Below are positions 26,968 to 38,249 of a DNA stretch of 64,000 nucleotides, piece after piece. The first letter of the stretch is position 1. Each line of letters begins with the position of its first letter. The notes under the pieces were generated by a model. That model saw only the letters and a list, made by a program, of their open reading frames with translations. It did not search any database and had not been told where the DNA came from. Source of the stretch: Coprobacter sp. (GTDB lineage Bacteria; Bacteroidota; Bacteroidia; Bacteroidales; UBA11471); NCBI GenBank assembly GCA_017462265.1, contig JAFTRN010000039.1, forward strand, positions 21,573 through 85,572, given 5' to 3'. A program made the translations under genes and the position numbers.

Positions 26968-27840
26968 ATGGCATTTTTTTATCCTACATGTCTCACAATA
27001 GCCGGCTCGGACAGCGGTGGCGGAGCCGGCATACAGGCCGACCTGAAAACGATGTCGGCCCTCGGGGTATATGGTATGTCGGTAATCACTGCCGTCACGG
27101 CACAAAATACCCAAGGCGTCACCGCCATACAGGCCATCACTCCACACATTGTAACGGCTCAATTAGAGGCTGTATTCTCGGATATACGATGCGACGCCGT
27201 GAAAATAGGTATGCTATTCTCGGAAGAGATTATCACCGCGCTCATTGAGGCATTAGACCGATACAAGCCGCACCACATCGTACTCGATCCGGTAATGGTA
27301 TCGACCAGTGGCCACAAGTTGGTCGAGAACGATATTTGCAACATCATAATGCAAGATTTGTGCCCTCGAGCCTCGCTCATCACCCCCAATATACCCGAAG
27401 CCGCCCTACTGAGCGGTATAGAAATATACGACGAAGAAGATATGATGCAAGCCGGCAAGATACTATTGGACCGTGGCTGCCGGGCCGTACTCATCAAGGG
27501 GGGGCATCTATCAGGGCAAGAGATGAACGACATTCTGTTCACTCACGACAACACGCCACAAGTATATACCTCGACCAAAATCGCGACAAAAAACACTCAT
27601 GGCACGGGGTGCTCGCTATCATCGGCCATCGCCTCATATCTGGCTTTAGGCAATAATATGCCCGAGGCGGTGAGAAAAGCCAAAGCCTATATAAGCGACG
27701 GATTAAAAGCCGGTGCCGATGTCACTTTGGGAAAAGGACACGGACCTATCAATCATTTTTTCGCACCACAACCTCTACTACCGATACCCGAGATAGAATG
27801 TGCCGAAGTCGTATCTAAAGACACTCTCCTCCCATCATAA
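26968..27840 (+). CDS. thiD: Hydroxymethylpyrimidine/phosphomethylpyrimidine kinase
   Basis: 290-residue ribokinase-fold enzyme that phosphorylates HMP twice to HMP-PP for thiamine synthesis. It begins with [20 protein letters not shown] (~8-27), the family signature, and has [14 protein letters not shown] and the anion-hole/catalytic region [15 protein letters not shown] (~210-224). First gene after the TPP riboswitch; 25 bp to thiS. The C-terminal ~15 residues extend beyond the usual end without a domain. Confidence 0.95.
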   Translation: MAFFYPTCLTIAGSDSGGGAGIQADLKTMSALGVYGMSVITAVTAQNTQGVTAIQAITPHIVTAQLEAVFSDIRCDAVKIGMLFSEEIITALIEALDRYKPHHIVLDPVMVSTSGHKLVENDICNIIMQDLCPRASLITPNIPEAALLSGIEIYDEEDMMQAGKILLDRGCRAVLIKGGHLSGQEMNDILFTHDNTPQVYTSTKIATKNTHGTGCSLSSAIASYLALGNNMPEAVRKAKAYISDGLKAGADVTLGKGHGPINHFFAPQPLLPIPEIECAEVVSKDTLLPS

Positions 27841-27865
27841 TATTAACAATTAAACCCTAAACGAA

Positions 27866-28075
27866 ATGGAAAGTATCAAAGTGCTTCTGAATCGCCAGGA
27901 AATATGCGTAGGCGGCCGTGCTACCCTGCGCGAGTTGTTGATAAGCCAAAGCATTCCTACCGAGGGAATTGCCGTAGCCGTAAACAATCGTATTATCAAA
28001 AAAGAGGATTGGGCCGAGACATTTCTCGCCAACAACGACAAGATAACCGTAGTACACGCAGCTTGCGGGGGATAG
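27866..28075 (+). CDS. thiS: Sulfur carrier protein ThiS
   Basis: 69-residue beta-grasp protein ending in Gly-Gly (HAACGG), the tail that is adenylated and then thiocarboxylated to donate sulfur to the thiazole ring. Sequence VLLNRQEICVGGRATLREL and AVAVNNRIIKKEDWAET are typical ThiS. The activating enzyme ThiF is not in this operon. Confidence 0.93.
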   Translation: MESIKVLLNRQEICVGGRATLRELLISQSIPTEGIAVAVNNRIIKKEDWAETFLANNDKITVVHAACGG

Positions 28076-28078
28076 GAT

Positions 28079-28696
28079 ATGAAACTTATTGGTATCACCC
28101 CCGAATCGAACGTAGATAACGAAGCCGTGCTGATAGCAAACCTGCTCGACGCAGGTATTGACGAAATGCACATACGGAAACCGACCTCTCCGGTCGATGC
28201 CGTAGCGCGCTTATTGCAAGATATACCCGAGCCATTCCATGCGAGGCTCATACTGCACGAGCATTTCGACCTTACGCATAGGTTCGGTATAGGCGGTATC
28301 CATCTCAACCGGCGAAATTCCCACAAACCGACCGATTATCACGGAAAGATAGGGCGCTCCTGCCACACCCTCGACGAGGTGGCACATAGCGTCGATACCG
28401 ATTATTGTTTCCTCAGTCCTATATATAACAGTATATCCAAGGTGGGATATATGGCTCGTTTCACCGATAAGGATTTGGAACAAGCGGCTTGTGATGGCAT
28501 TATCGGTCCTCATGTGTATGCCTTGGGAGGAATCACACCACACAATCTGCCGCAATTACAACGTTACGGATTTGGTGGAGCGGCATTTCTCGGCTATTTA
28601 TGGAACGATTTGACACTACACAATCTTCCCGAGAGGGTATATAGTCTGCGCTCGGTCTTGACAAGCGACAATCACTATAATCAAAACAACTTCTGA
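28079..28696 (+). CDS. ThiE/TenI-like protein (degenerate thiamine phosphate synthase)
   Basis: 205-residue TIM-barrel protein of the thiamine phosphate synthase/TenI family, but with changed active-site motifs. The usual QLRxK is MHIRKP, the pyrophosphate-binding GVHLGQxD is GIHLNRRN, and the GPxxxTxTK loop is LSPIYNSISKVGY. ALGGITPHNL is kept. TenI proteins aromatise the thiazole product rather than couple it, so a TenI role is more likely than a second ThiE. Starts 3 bp after thiS and its stop overlaps thiE by one base (TGATG). Confidence 0.82.
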   Translation: MKLIGITPESNVDNEAVLIANLLDAGIDEMHIRKPTSPVDAVARLLQDIPEPFHARLILHEHFDLTHRFGIGGIHLNRRNSHKPTDYHGKIGRSCHTLDEVAHSVDTDYCFLSPIYNSISKVGYMARFTDKDLEQAACDGIIGPHVYALGGITPHNLPQLQRYGFGGAAFLGYLWNDLTLHNLPERVYSLRSVLTSDNHYNQNNF

Positions 28697-29317
28697 TGTT
28701 ACAATTCATCACACATACCAACGAACGATACAGCTACCCGGCATCGGCCGAGGTAGCCCTCAAAGGAGGCTGTCGCTGGATACAGTTGCGCATGAAAGAG
28801 GCAACCGACGACGAAATATTATCGACGGCACACCCTTTGCGACAGCTATGCGACCGATATGGAGCCACCCTGATTCTCGACGACAAAGTACATCTCGTGC
28901 AGGTCTGTAGGGCCGATGGGGTACATCTGGGAAAAAGCGATATGTCGCCCGACGAAGCCCGCAAAATACTCGGCGAGAATGCCATCATAGGAGGCACAGC
29001 CAATACATTAGACGATATAAAAAGGCTTGTAAGCCTCGGGGTAAATTATATCGGACTCGGACCTTTCCGTTTCACCCATACCAAGAAAAATCTAAGTCCC
29101 GTATTAGGTCTCGACGGATATAACGATATATTGCGACAATGTCGCGCCTACGGCATAAAAACACCGATCGTCGCCATCGGTGGTATCACCATCGACGATA
29201 TTCCGGCTTTGATGCAGACCGGGATTGCCGGCATAGCTCTATCGGGAACCATACTCAATGCCGAAAACCCCATAACAGAAACAAAAAATATTCTTAACAC
29301 CATAAACACAATCCATT

Positions 29318-29325
<8 letters not shown>
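28696..29325 (+). CDS. thiE: Thiamine phosphate synthase
   Basis: 209 residues. Joins HMP-PP with thiazole phosphate to give thiamine phosphate. Canonical motifs are present: QLRMKEAT (~31-38), [36 protein letters not shown] (~118-133) and [11 protein letters not shown]. Translationally coupled on both sides: 1-bp overlap with the TenI-like gene and 8-bp overlap with thiG. Confidence 0.94.
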
Positions 29326-31821
<2,496 letters not shown>

Positions 31822-31842
31822 CCGGTTTCAAAACGACTTGTT

Positions 31843-32952
31843 ATGTTTTCAGAAGAATTAGAAAAATATCGGTGGGACGAAATTACCGAGCGCATATATG
31901 CCAAAAACGCCGACGATGTGGAGCGAGCTCTATCCAAGCAGCATCTGCAAATCGACGATTTCATGGCCTTGGTTTCGCCTGCCGCCACACCCTATCTCGA
32001 AGAGATGGCCGCCCAAAGCCGTATGTACACCCAACAACGATTTGGCAACACTATAAGCTTGTATATCCCCCTATATATCACCAATTCTTGCACGAATTGC
32101 TGTGTGTACTGCGGTTTCAACCACAACAACCCCATAGAGCGGGTGATACTTACTCCCGAAGAAATAGAGGAGGAATGTAAGGCCATACGACGCTTAGGCC
32201 CGTTCGAAAATCTGCTCATCGTCACCGGCGAAAATCCGCGCGATGCCGGCGTAGATTACCTCGAAAAGGCCCTGCAAACCGCCCGCCCCTACTTCTCAAA
32301 CCTGTCGATAGAGGTAATGCCACTCAGCAGTGACGACTATTACCGCCTTACCCAGTCGGGGCTTAACGGCGTGGTATGCTTCCAAGAGACCTACCATCGG
32401 GATCGCTACAAAATATATCACCCCAAAGGCATGAAATCAAACTTCGAGTGGCGCGTGAACGGATTCGACCGTATGGGGCAAGCCGGCGTGCACAAGATAG
32501 GTATGGGTGTGCTCGTGGGACTCGAAGATTGGCGCACCGATGTCACCTTCATGGCTCTACACCTGCAATACCTGCGTAAAAAATATTGGAAAACCCGCTA
32601 TAGTGTAAACTTCCCGCGACTACGCCCCTCGAAAGGGAATTTCCAGCCCAACGTGGTAATGAACGACAAAGAGTTGGCACAGACCATCTTTGCCTACCGC
32701 ATATTCGACCACGATGTGGACATTTCGGTATCGACACGAGAGAATCCCCATTTCCGCGACCATATAGCCACCCTTGGTGCCACCTCGCTCAGTGCCGGCT
32801 CCAAAACCGAGCCCGGCGGATACTACACCCACCCTCAGGCATCGGAACAGTTCAGTGTGAGCGACGAACGCACCCCAGCCGAAGTGGCGCAAGCCATTCG
32901 GGCCGTCGGAAACGAAGCCGTATGGAAAGATTGGGACAGAATATTCGACTAA
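31843..32952 (+). CDS. thiH: 2-iminoacetate synthase (tyrosine lyase) ThiH
   Basis: 369-residue radical SAM enzyme that cleaves tyrosine to dehydroglycine and p-cresol for thiazole synthesis, the oxygen-free alternative to ThiO. The cluster motif is CTNCCVYCGF (Cys-x3-Cys-x2-Cys, ~84-93). Also GENPRDAGVDYLEKAL and FPRLRPSKGNFQP, typical of ThiH. Last gene of the operon, followed by a terminator. Confidence 0.96.
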   Translation: MFSEELEKYRWDEITERIYAKNADDVERALSKQHLQIDDFMALVSPAATPYLEEMAAQSRMYTQQRFGNTISLYIPLYITNSCTNCCVYCGFNHNNPIERVILTPEEIEEECKAIRRLGPFENLLIVTGENPRDAGVDYLEKALQTARPYFSNLSIEVMPLSSDDYYRLTQSGLNGVVCFQETYHRDRYKIYHPKGMKSNFEWRVNGFDRMGQAGVHKIGMGVLVGLEDWRTDVTFMALHLQYLRKKYWKTRYSVNFPRLRPSKGNFQPNVVMNDKELAQTIFAYRIFDHDVDISVSTRENPHFRDHIATLGATSLSAGSKTEPGGYYTHPQASEQFSVSDERTPAEVAQAIRAVGNEAVWKDWDRIFD

Positions 32953-32986
32953 ACGAAATTCTCACCGTTTAATCAACACTTATATC

Positions 32987-33023
32987 AGAGAGCAGATACG
33001 TCAAAAACATCTGCTCTCTTTTC
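32987..33023 (+). terminator. Intrinsic terminator of the thi operon
   Basis: AGAGAGCAGAT (32987-32997) pairs with ATCTGCTCTCT (33009-33019), followed by TTTTC. Confidence 0.9.
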
Positions 33024-33081
33024 TATCCCCTCATCGATACACAATTTATCCTCAAAAATCTTTATCGAACACCAATAATAA

Positions 33082-33112
33082 AAAAGAGTTACGAAAAATT
33101 CGTAACTCTTTT
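33082..33112 (-). terminator. Terminator of the tRNA-Ser transcript
   Basis: AAAAGAGTTACGA (33082-33094) pairs with TCGTAACTCTTTT (33100-33112). Lies just beyond the tRNA 3' end on the minus strand; the symmetry may allow use in both directions. Confidence 0.8.
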
Positions 33113-33121
33113 ATTGTCTTG

Positions 33122-33209
33122 CGGAGTGAGGGGGATTCGAACCCCCGATGCGCTTTTGACGCATACACGCTTTCCAGGCGTGCCTCTTCAACCACTCGAG
33201 CATCACTCC
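33122..33209 (-). tRNA. tRNA-Ser (anticodon GGA)
   Basis: 88 nt with a 7-bp acceptor stem (GGAGTGA/TCACTCC), a TTCGAAT T-loop, a long variable arm typical of class II tRNAs, and anticodon loop CTGGAAA (33171-33177), giving anticodon GGA at 33173-33175, which reads UCC and UCU. Discriminator base is G. The CCA end is not encoded. Confidence 0.96.
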
Positions 33210-33337
33210 TTGGGGTTTCGTCCTAAAAACGGGTGCAAATATACAAATTTTTCACATACCACCCTCCCCTACGACCGTATATTTTTCAACAAAAAAATGA
33301 TCGTGAACAAGTTTTTGAAGTTCATCACTTTTTTATC

Positions 33338-33862
33338 TCAGAGGGATAGCAGGCCTTCGGGGATATTCATGGTGATGGTGTGGGCGAGGGTGTCGATGGC
33401 GACTACGAAGTCGTCGTTGGCGGGAATAAGGAGTTCGCTGCCATCGGCGCGCTCTACGACGAAGAGGGTGTTGGCGGTGGTATCGTCCACATCTACGATG
33501 CGTCCCAACGTACCATAGAGGCTATCCACGACGGTAAATCCGATGAAGAAGTCGCCGGGGGCGGCAAAGTCGTCGTCATCGTCGGTGAGCCAACTTTTAG
33601 GGAAATATACATCTACACCGGTGAACATACGCGCCTCGTCGTCGGTATCGACGTCTTCGAGTTTCACGAGGGCGGTATCTTCGCCTCGGAAACGATACTC
33701 TTCGATGAAGAAAGGCACGAATATTCCATCGATTTCGCACACGATATAGGGGCACTCGCTACGGTCGAAAATGTCGTCGGTGAAGGTAAACGATATTTCG
33801 CCCTTCAAGGCGTGGGGTTTGTTGAAGGTGCCTATTTTTATGAGTTCGTCGCGGGTAATCAT
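33338..33862 (-). CDS. rimM: Ribosome maturation factor RimM
   Basis: 174 residues. Helps assemble the 30S head, binding S19. N-terminal RimM beta-barrel ([20 protein letters not shown], ~6-25) and C-terminal PRC-barrel ([20 protein letters not shown] onward; [15 protein letters not shown]). The protein is notably acidic in the middle ([13 protein letters not shown]). Only 6 bp downstream of murA, so one transcription unit with murA, the DUF4290 gene and tsaB is likely. Confidence 0.93.
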   Translation of the reverse strand: MITRDELIKIGTFNKPHALKGEISFTFTDDIFDRSECPYIVCEIDGIFVPFFIEEYRFRGEDTALVKLEDVDTDDEARMFTGVDVYFPKSWLTDDDDDFAAPGDFFIGFTVVDSLYGTLGRIVDVDDTTANTLFVVERADGSELLIPANDDFVVAIDTLAHTITMNIPEGLLSL

Positions 33863-33868
33863 GGATGT

Positions 33869-35176
33869 CTATGATTGGCGGGTAATCGACGCGCCTATGG
33901 CGTTCAGTCGTTGGTCTATGCGTTGATAGCCACGGTCGATTTGGTCGATATTGTGTATGACGCTTACCCCCTCGGCCGACATGGCGGCGATGAGCATGGC
34001 CACACCGGCGCGTATATCGGGCGATACCATGGTGGCTGCTCGCAGGGGATTGGCCTTGGCCTGACCTATAACGGCGGCTCGGTGGGGGTCGCAGAGTATG
34101 ATTTGCGCACCCATATCGATGAGTTTATCGACAAAGAACAGTCGGCTCTCGAACATCTTCTGATGTATAAGCACACTGCCTCGGGCCTGTGTGGCCACGA
34201 CCAGAAAGACGCTCAGGAGATCGGGTGTCAGTCCCGGCCAAGGCGCGTCGGCAAAGGTCATGATAGAGCCGTCGATGAAGGTATCGATTTCGTAACTTTC
34301 TTGTGCGGGGATATGTATATCGTCGCCCTCTTGATTGACAATGATACCCAATCGGCGGAAACTATCGGGTATGATGCCGAGGTCGTTGTACGATACGTTT
34401 TTGAGGCGTATGTCCGAGCCTGTCATGGCCGCCATGCCTATGAAGCTACCCACCTCTATCATATCGGGCAGAATGGTGTGGGTGCAACCGCCCAAGTAAT
34501 CGACACCCTCGATGGTGAGCAGGTTGGAACCTATACCCGAGATGTGCGCGCCCATGGCATTGAGCATCTTGGAGAGTTGTTGCAGATAGGGTTCACAAGC
34601 GGCGTTGTATATGGTGGTCTTGCCTTTGGCCATCACGGCGGCCATAAGTATGTTGGCCGTACCGGTGACGGAGGCCTCATCGAGCAGCATATAGGTTCCT
34701 TTCAGCTCCCGCGCCGAGATTTCATACACCCGTTTGTCGGGCGCGTATGAGAACTCCGCTCCCAACTTCTGAATACCGAGGAAGTGGGTATCGAGGCGAC
34801 GGCGGCCTATCTTGTCACCTCCCGGCTTGGGAATGACAGCTTTTCCGAAACGGGCCACCAGCGGGCCTACTATCATCACCGAGCCACGCAACGAGGCGCT
34901 CTGCCGCATAAACTCGGGCGTAGCCAGATAGTCGAGGTTCACGTGCTCGGCTTTGAAACGATAAGCCCCCTCGCCCAGCCGCGACACCTCCACGCCGAGG
35001 TCGCGCAAGAGTTGTATCAGATTGTTCACATCGAGAATATCGGGCAGATTGTATATATCCACCGTCTCGGGGGTAAGCAACGTAGCGCACAATATCTGTA
35101 ACGCTTCATTTTTAGCTCCTTGCGGTGTCAGCTCTCCATGCATACGACGACCGCCTTCGATTACGAATGATGCCAT
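33869..35176 (-). CDS. murA: UDP-GlcNAc 1-carboxyvinyltransferase, Cys-to-Asp variant
   Basis: 435 residues; first committed enzyme of peptidoglycan synthesis, transferring enolpyruvate from PEP to UDP-GlcNAc. The start ATG 35176 (ASFVIEGGRR) is preferred over one nine codons upstream. KNEALQIL near residue 22 matches the conserved KNA(A)L substrate site, and GGDKIGRRRLDTH (~119-131) is the active-site loop. The residue that is Cys115 in E. coli (GGCTIGARP) is Asp121 here, codon at 34814-34816. Asp at this site is active but not alkylated by fosfomycin, as in Mycobacterium and Chlamydia, so intrinsic resistance is expected. Confidence 0.95.
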   Translation of the reverse strand: MASFVIEGGRRMHGELTPQGAKNEALQILCATLLTPETVDIYNLPDILDVNNLIQLLRDLGVEVSRLGEGAYRFKAEHVNLDYLATPEFMRQSASLRGSVMIVGPLVARFGKAVIPKPGGDKIGRRRLDTHFLGIQKLGAEFSYAPDKRVYEISARELKGTYMLLDEASVTGTANILMAAVMAKGKTTIYNAACEPYLQQLSKMLNAMGAHISGIGSNLLTIEGVDYLGGCTHTILPDMIEVGSFIGMAAMTGSDIRLKNVSYNDLGIIPDSFRRLGIIVNQEGDDIHIPAQESYEIDTFIDGSIMTFADAPWPGLTPDLLSVFLVVATQARGSVLIHQKMFESRLFFVDKLIDMGAQIILCDPHRAAVIGQAKANPLRAATMVSPDIRAGVAMLIAAMSAEGVSVIHNIDQIDRGYQRIDQRLNAIGASITRQS

Positions 35177-35212
35177 GTGATAGAATTTTGTGGGAAGATA
35201 CAAAAAAAGCGG

Positions 35213-35830
35213 TTATCTACCCGCTTTTTTTCCATTATTTTTTGTTTTCCGTTGCATATTATTCTCTTTTGGCAGTTCGCGCAGGCGTAATTGCTCTTTT
35301 TCGATAGGTACTCTGTTGCCCGTATATTCTATTATATCCTTATAAATCTTCTCGTCCTCGACTGCCTCTTTGTTCCAAGCCGCCATCGATTTTTTCATGT
35401 GATTGGCCAGATACACGATCAGTTGCGAGCGTTCCTCGCCCTCGGGCATCTCCTCCCATTTGTGCAGCATCTCCTCGAGCAGTTTACCATAGTGGCGGTA
35501 ACGTATGCCGGTGGTCGTATAGGGCACTTTGTCGGGCTTATCGTTCAACTTCTCCCGACGTATCACCTCGCAGGGGTAGTCGATATCGAGTTTGAAATCG
35601 GACATAATGGCCAGATGGTCCCACAATTTGTGTTTGAAATCGTCGATATCGCGCAAGTGGGGAAAGAGGTTGCCCATAATATTCACAATGGCATGGGCAC
35701 AACGGGTACGCTCGGCACGGTCTTCGATTCCCGCGCAATATTCTATCATGCGATGCACGTTGCGGCCATACTCGGGCAATACGAGTTTCTTTTTACGGGT
35801 ATTATATGTAAGCAAATCTTCTTGTTCCAT
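35213..35830 (-). CDS. DUF4290 protein
   Basis: 205 residues, cytoplasmic, no known activity. LPEYGRNVHRMIEYCAGIED, RCAHAIVNIMGNLFPHLRD and FKHKLWDHLAIMSDF are the hallmark of this Bacteroidetes family. The C-terminus is a basic tail (QRKTKNNGKKAGR). The frame is open 54 codons further upstream into tsaB, but ATG 35830 gives the normal family start. It lies between tsaB and murA, as in other Bacteroidales. Confidence 0.88.
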   Translation of the reverse strand: MEQEDLLTYNTRKKKLVLPEYGRNVHRMIEYCAGIEDRAERTRCAHAIVNIMGNLFPHLRDIDDFKHKLWDHLAIMSDFKLDIDYPCEVIRREKLNDKPDKVPYTTTGIRYRHYGKLLEEMLHKWEEMPEGEERSQLIVYLANHMKKSMAAWNKEAVEDEKIYKDIIEYTGNRVPIEKEQLRLRELPKENNMQRKTKNNGKKAGR

Positions 35831-35843
35831 ATCGGGTTGAGGG

Positions 35844-36545
35844 TTAGTCTTGGGATAATACTTTGTTTTTAGGCTTTGTAGCCACAAATTCTTTGAGATA
35901 GAAAGGCTCGAAATAGGCCACGTTCTCGAATCGGCCGGCGCGGAAAGCTTGTTCCGAGAGAGCCAGCATATCGGTGGCCAGCAAGTGCACATCGTCGATG
36001 AAACGGGCGTTGGGGTGAGTTATCACCGGGCTACACTTCGCCGCACCGTTGCCGAAGAACAGCACTCGCTGCTCATCGAGTATCGAGGCATAGGAATTTT
36101 CGTCGATAATATCGGCCGAGACCGGTTTCACGGGTTGCAACGCACGGTCGTATATGGCGGCATACACCTCCATGCGCCGGGCATCGATCATGGGGCACAG
36201 CAAGGCGTTCTCATCTACGTCGGGGCGAAACAGCACGGCACACGCCAATATGGCCAACGTATCGACCGCTATAAGGGGCACGTCGAGACCGAAGCACACG
36301 CCCTTGGCCTCGGACACACCTATACGCAGGCCGGTGTACGAACCGGGACCGCGGCTCACCGCCACGGCATCGAGCGCGAGATGGCTGTCGCGAGCATAGG
36401 CCAACGCCTCTTGCACATACCCTGCCAACGACACGGCGTGCGACATGGGTTTATAATTTTCTCGGTGGAACGCGACCTGTCCGTCGCACGTCAATGCCAC
36501 GGAACATACATCGGTCGAGGTCTCTATATTGAGTATTACCGGCAT
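35844..36545 (-). CDS. tsaB: tRNA threonylcarbamoyladenosine biosynthesis protein TsaB
   Basis: 233 residues, ASKHA fold. ILNIETSTDVCSVALTCDGQ at the N-terminus and SRGPGSYTGLRIGVSEAKG (~65-83) are diagnostic. TsaB pairs with TsaD to place the threonylcarbamoyl group on A37 of tRNAs reading ANN codons. Only 13 bp from the DUF4290 gene; first gene of this minus-strand group. Confidence 0.92.
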   Translation of the reverse strand: MPVILNIETSTDVCSVALTCDGQVAFHRENYKPMSHAVSLAGYVQEALAYARDSHLALDAVAVSRGPGSYTGLRIGVSEAKGVCFGLDVPLIAVDTLAILACAVLFRPDVDENALLCPMIDARRMEVYAAIYDRALQPVKPVSADIIDENSYASILDEQRVLFFGNGAAKCSPVITHPNARFIDDVHLLATDMLALSEQAFRAGRFENVAYFEPFYLKEFVATKPKNKVLSQD

Positions 36546-36687
36546 ATTTCTGATGCTGTTAGTATTCTTCTAAATCTGTTTCGAATGTAGTTTCGAAGCC
36601 GTTATACCATTACTATTATCGGTTATCAACGATAGAACTGAAACAAGCCACCATGCGCAGATGTTCGGTAGCAGTCGCAAGCGCCCT

Positions 36688-36714
36688 GCATACACGCCTG
36701 GAAAGCGTGCCTCT
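36688..36714. other. 27-bp tRNA-Ser anticodon-arm copy with inverted loop
   Basis: GCATACACGC-CTGGAAA-GCGTGCCTCT. The same two 10-bp flanks occur in the tRNA-Ser gene at 33161-33187, where the central seven bases are TTTCCAG, exactly the reverse complement. No further tRNA structure is present around this site, so it is not a second tRNA gene. It lies in the 376-bp gap between tsaB and ilvA. Confidence 0.75.
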
Positions 36715-36818
36715 TTCTCAGTCTTATTTCAGTGCCACAAAAATAACCTTTTTTTTCGACATACACGCATAATACACTATGTTTATAATTTCCCAAAGCG
36801 AGTTTCTCGAACTGAATT

Positions 36819-36860
36819 CAGAAGCGACTCTGAAATTTCTTGAAAAATTTATTTCACACT
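36819..36860 (+). repeat. Degenerate leader repeat, copy E
   Basis: CAGAAGCG followed by the inner hairpin GAAATTTCTTGAAAAATTTATT, which matches copy C almost base for base. The GCTTC half of the outer stem is missing. Same polarity relative to ilvA downstream, but it lies upstream of the candidate -7 box. Confidence 0.5.
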
Positions 36861-36887
36861 AAGGTGTTCTCGTTTCATTCTTTTTTG

Positions 36888-36895
36888 TAATATTG
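36888..36895 (+). promoter_or_regulatory. Weak -7 box of ilvA
   Basis: TAATATTG followed by CACTC; one mismatch to TAnnTTTG, 26 bp before the ATG. No -33 TTG at the right distance. Confidence 0.4.
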
Positions 36896-36921
36896 CACTC
36901 CGTAAACCAACGCCTAAACCT

Positions 36922-38118
36922 ATGATTACGCTCGACAAAATCTATCACGCTTCGCTGGTACTGAAAGAGGTCATTCGTCGCACCGATTTGATATATGCTC
37001 CTCAAATAAATCCCGGCTGTGAAATATATCTGAAACCCGAGAATCTGCAACTTACCGGGTCGTTCAAGGTGCGAGGTGCTTACTACAAAATTTCGCAACT
37101 TTCCGACGAAGAGAAATCGCGTGGTGTGATAGCCTGCTCGGCCGGAAATCATGCTCAAGGGGTAGCCCTCGGCGCTACGAAAAACGGCATAAAATCTCTG
37201 ATATGTCTCCCCGCCGGCGCACCTATCTCGAAGGTAGAGGCCACCAAGAAATATGGAGCCGAGGTATGTCTGGTCGATGGCGTGTATGACGATGCCTACC
37301 AGAAGGCCCTGCAACTGAAAGAGGAGCGGGGATACACGTTTGTACACCCATTCGACGACGACGATGTGATAGCCGGGCAAGGCAGTATAGGACTCGAACT
37401 GCTCGACCAACTTCCCGACGTAGAGGCCATCATTGTGCCGGTTGGTGGCGGAGGACTGATTTCGGGCGTGGCTTTTGCCGTGAAGGCGTTGAATCCCAAC
37501 ATCAAGGTATATGGTGTGCAGGCCGTAGGAGCGCCCAGTATGGTGCAGTCGATAGCCCACAAGCACATAGAGCGATTACCCGCCGTGAAAACGATTGCCG
37601 ATGGTATAGCCGTGAAAGAGCCGGGCAAGAATACATTCGACATTTGCAGTAAGTATGTCGATGACATCGTCACCGTGAGCGACGACGAAATATCTACCGC
37701 CATACTATCGCTCATAGAGCAACAGAAACTCGTAGCCGAGGGTGCCGGCGCGGTAGCCGTGGCGGCCGCCATGTTCAACAAGCTGCCTATCAAGGGCAAG
37801 AAAGTAATATGCCTCGTATCGGGTGGAAACATAGATGTAACCATTCTGTCGCGCGTCATAAATCGCGGTTTGCAGAAATCGGGCCGCTCATATGTGCTCA
37901 CCGTGGAACTGCTCGACCGCCCCGGACAACTCGTAGGCGTGACAAGCATTATAGCCCGTATGGGGGCCAACGTGATATCGGTACACCACGAACGTGCAGG
38001 TAAGACCACCGACATCAACGCCTGCTACCTACAAGTGGTGCTCGAAACCCGTAACCAAGAGCATATCGACAACATACGCGAGGAACTCATCCGCTCGGGC
38101 TATCACGTGATTTCGTAA
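36922..38118 (+). CDS. ilvA: Threonine ammonia-lyase (threonine dehydratase)
   Basis: 398 residues. PLP enzyme converting threonine to 2-oxobutanoate. TGSFKVRGAY (~48-57) has the PLP lysine, SAGNHAQGVA (~73-82) and GGGGLISG (~174-181) bind substrate and cofactor. A single ACT-type domain (~325-398; LTVELLDRPGQLVGVTSIIA) ends the protein. This length with one C-terminal ACT domain is the IlvA/TdcB-like short form, so regulation by isoleucine or a nucleotide cannot be decided. Confidence 0.93.
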   Translation: MITLDKIYHASLVLKEVIRRTDLIYAPQINPGCEIYLKPENLQLTGSFKVRGAYYKISQLSDEEKSRGVIACSAGNHAQGVALGATKNGIKSLICLPAGAPISKVEATKKYGAEVCLVDGVYDDAYQKALQLKEERGYTFVHPFDDDDVIAGQGSIGLELLDQLPDVEAIIVPVGGGGLISGVAFAVKALNPNIKVYGVQAVGAPSMVQSIAHKHIERLPAVKTIADGIAVKEPGKNTFDICSKYVDDIVTVSDDEISTAILSLIEQQKLVAEGAGAVAVAAAMFNKLPIKGKKVICLVSGGNIDVTILSRVINRGLQKSGRSYVLTVELLDRPGQLVGVTSIIARMGANVISVHHERAGKTTDINACYLQVVLETRNQEHIDNIREELIRSGYHVIS

Positions 38119-38198
38119 GAATTATTGACCTTGCGGATCAATGGGTTATTTCTCAAGCTCGGAAAAATTCACACAACTTTCCGCAAGTACTTTTTTTT

Positions 38199-38249
38199 TC
38201 ATGATAGTTGCACTATCTTTGCCATAATAAAACTATGAAACTATCATGA
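38199..38249 (+). promoter_or_regulatory. yicC promoter bracketed by an 11-bp perfect inverted repeat
   Basis: TCATGATAGTT (38199-38209) and AACTATCATGA (38239-38249) are exact reverse complements. Between them is the -7 box TATCTTTG (38214-38221). The right arm covers the yicC start codon (ATG 38246-38248). Since the left arm is upstream of the transcription start, the repeat looks like a DNA operator rather than an RNA hairpin. Confidence 0.7.

Noticed and set aside
36661..36750. Possible second tRNA-Ser gene or pseudogene
   Set aside because: Only 27 bp around the anticodon arm match, the loop is inverted, and no acceptor, D or T arms are present.
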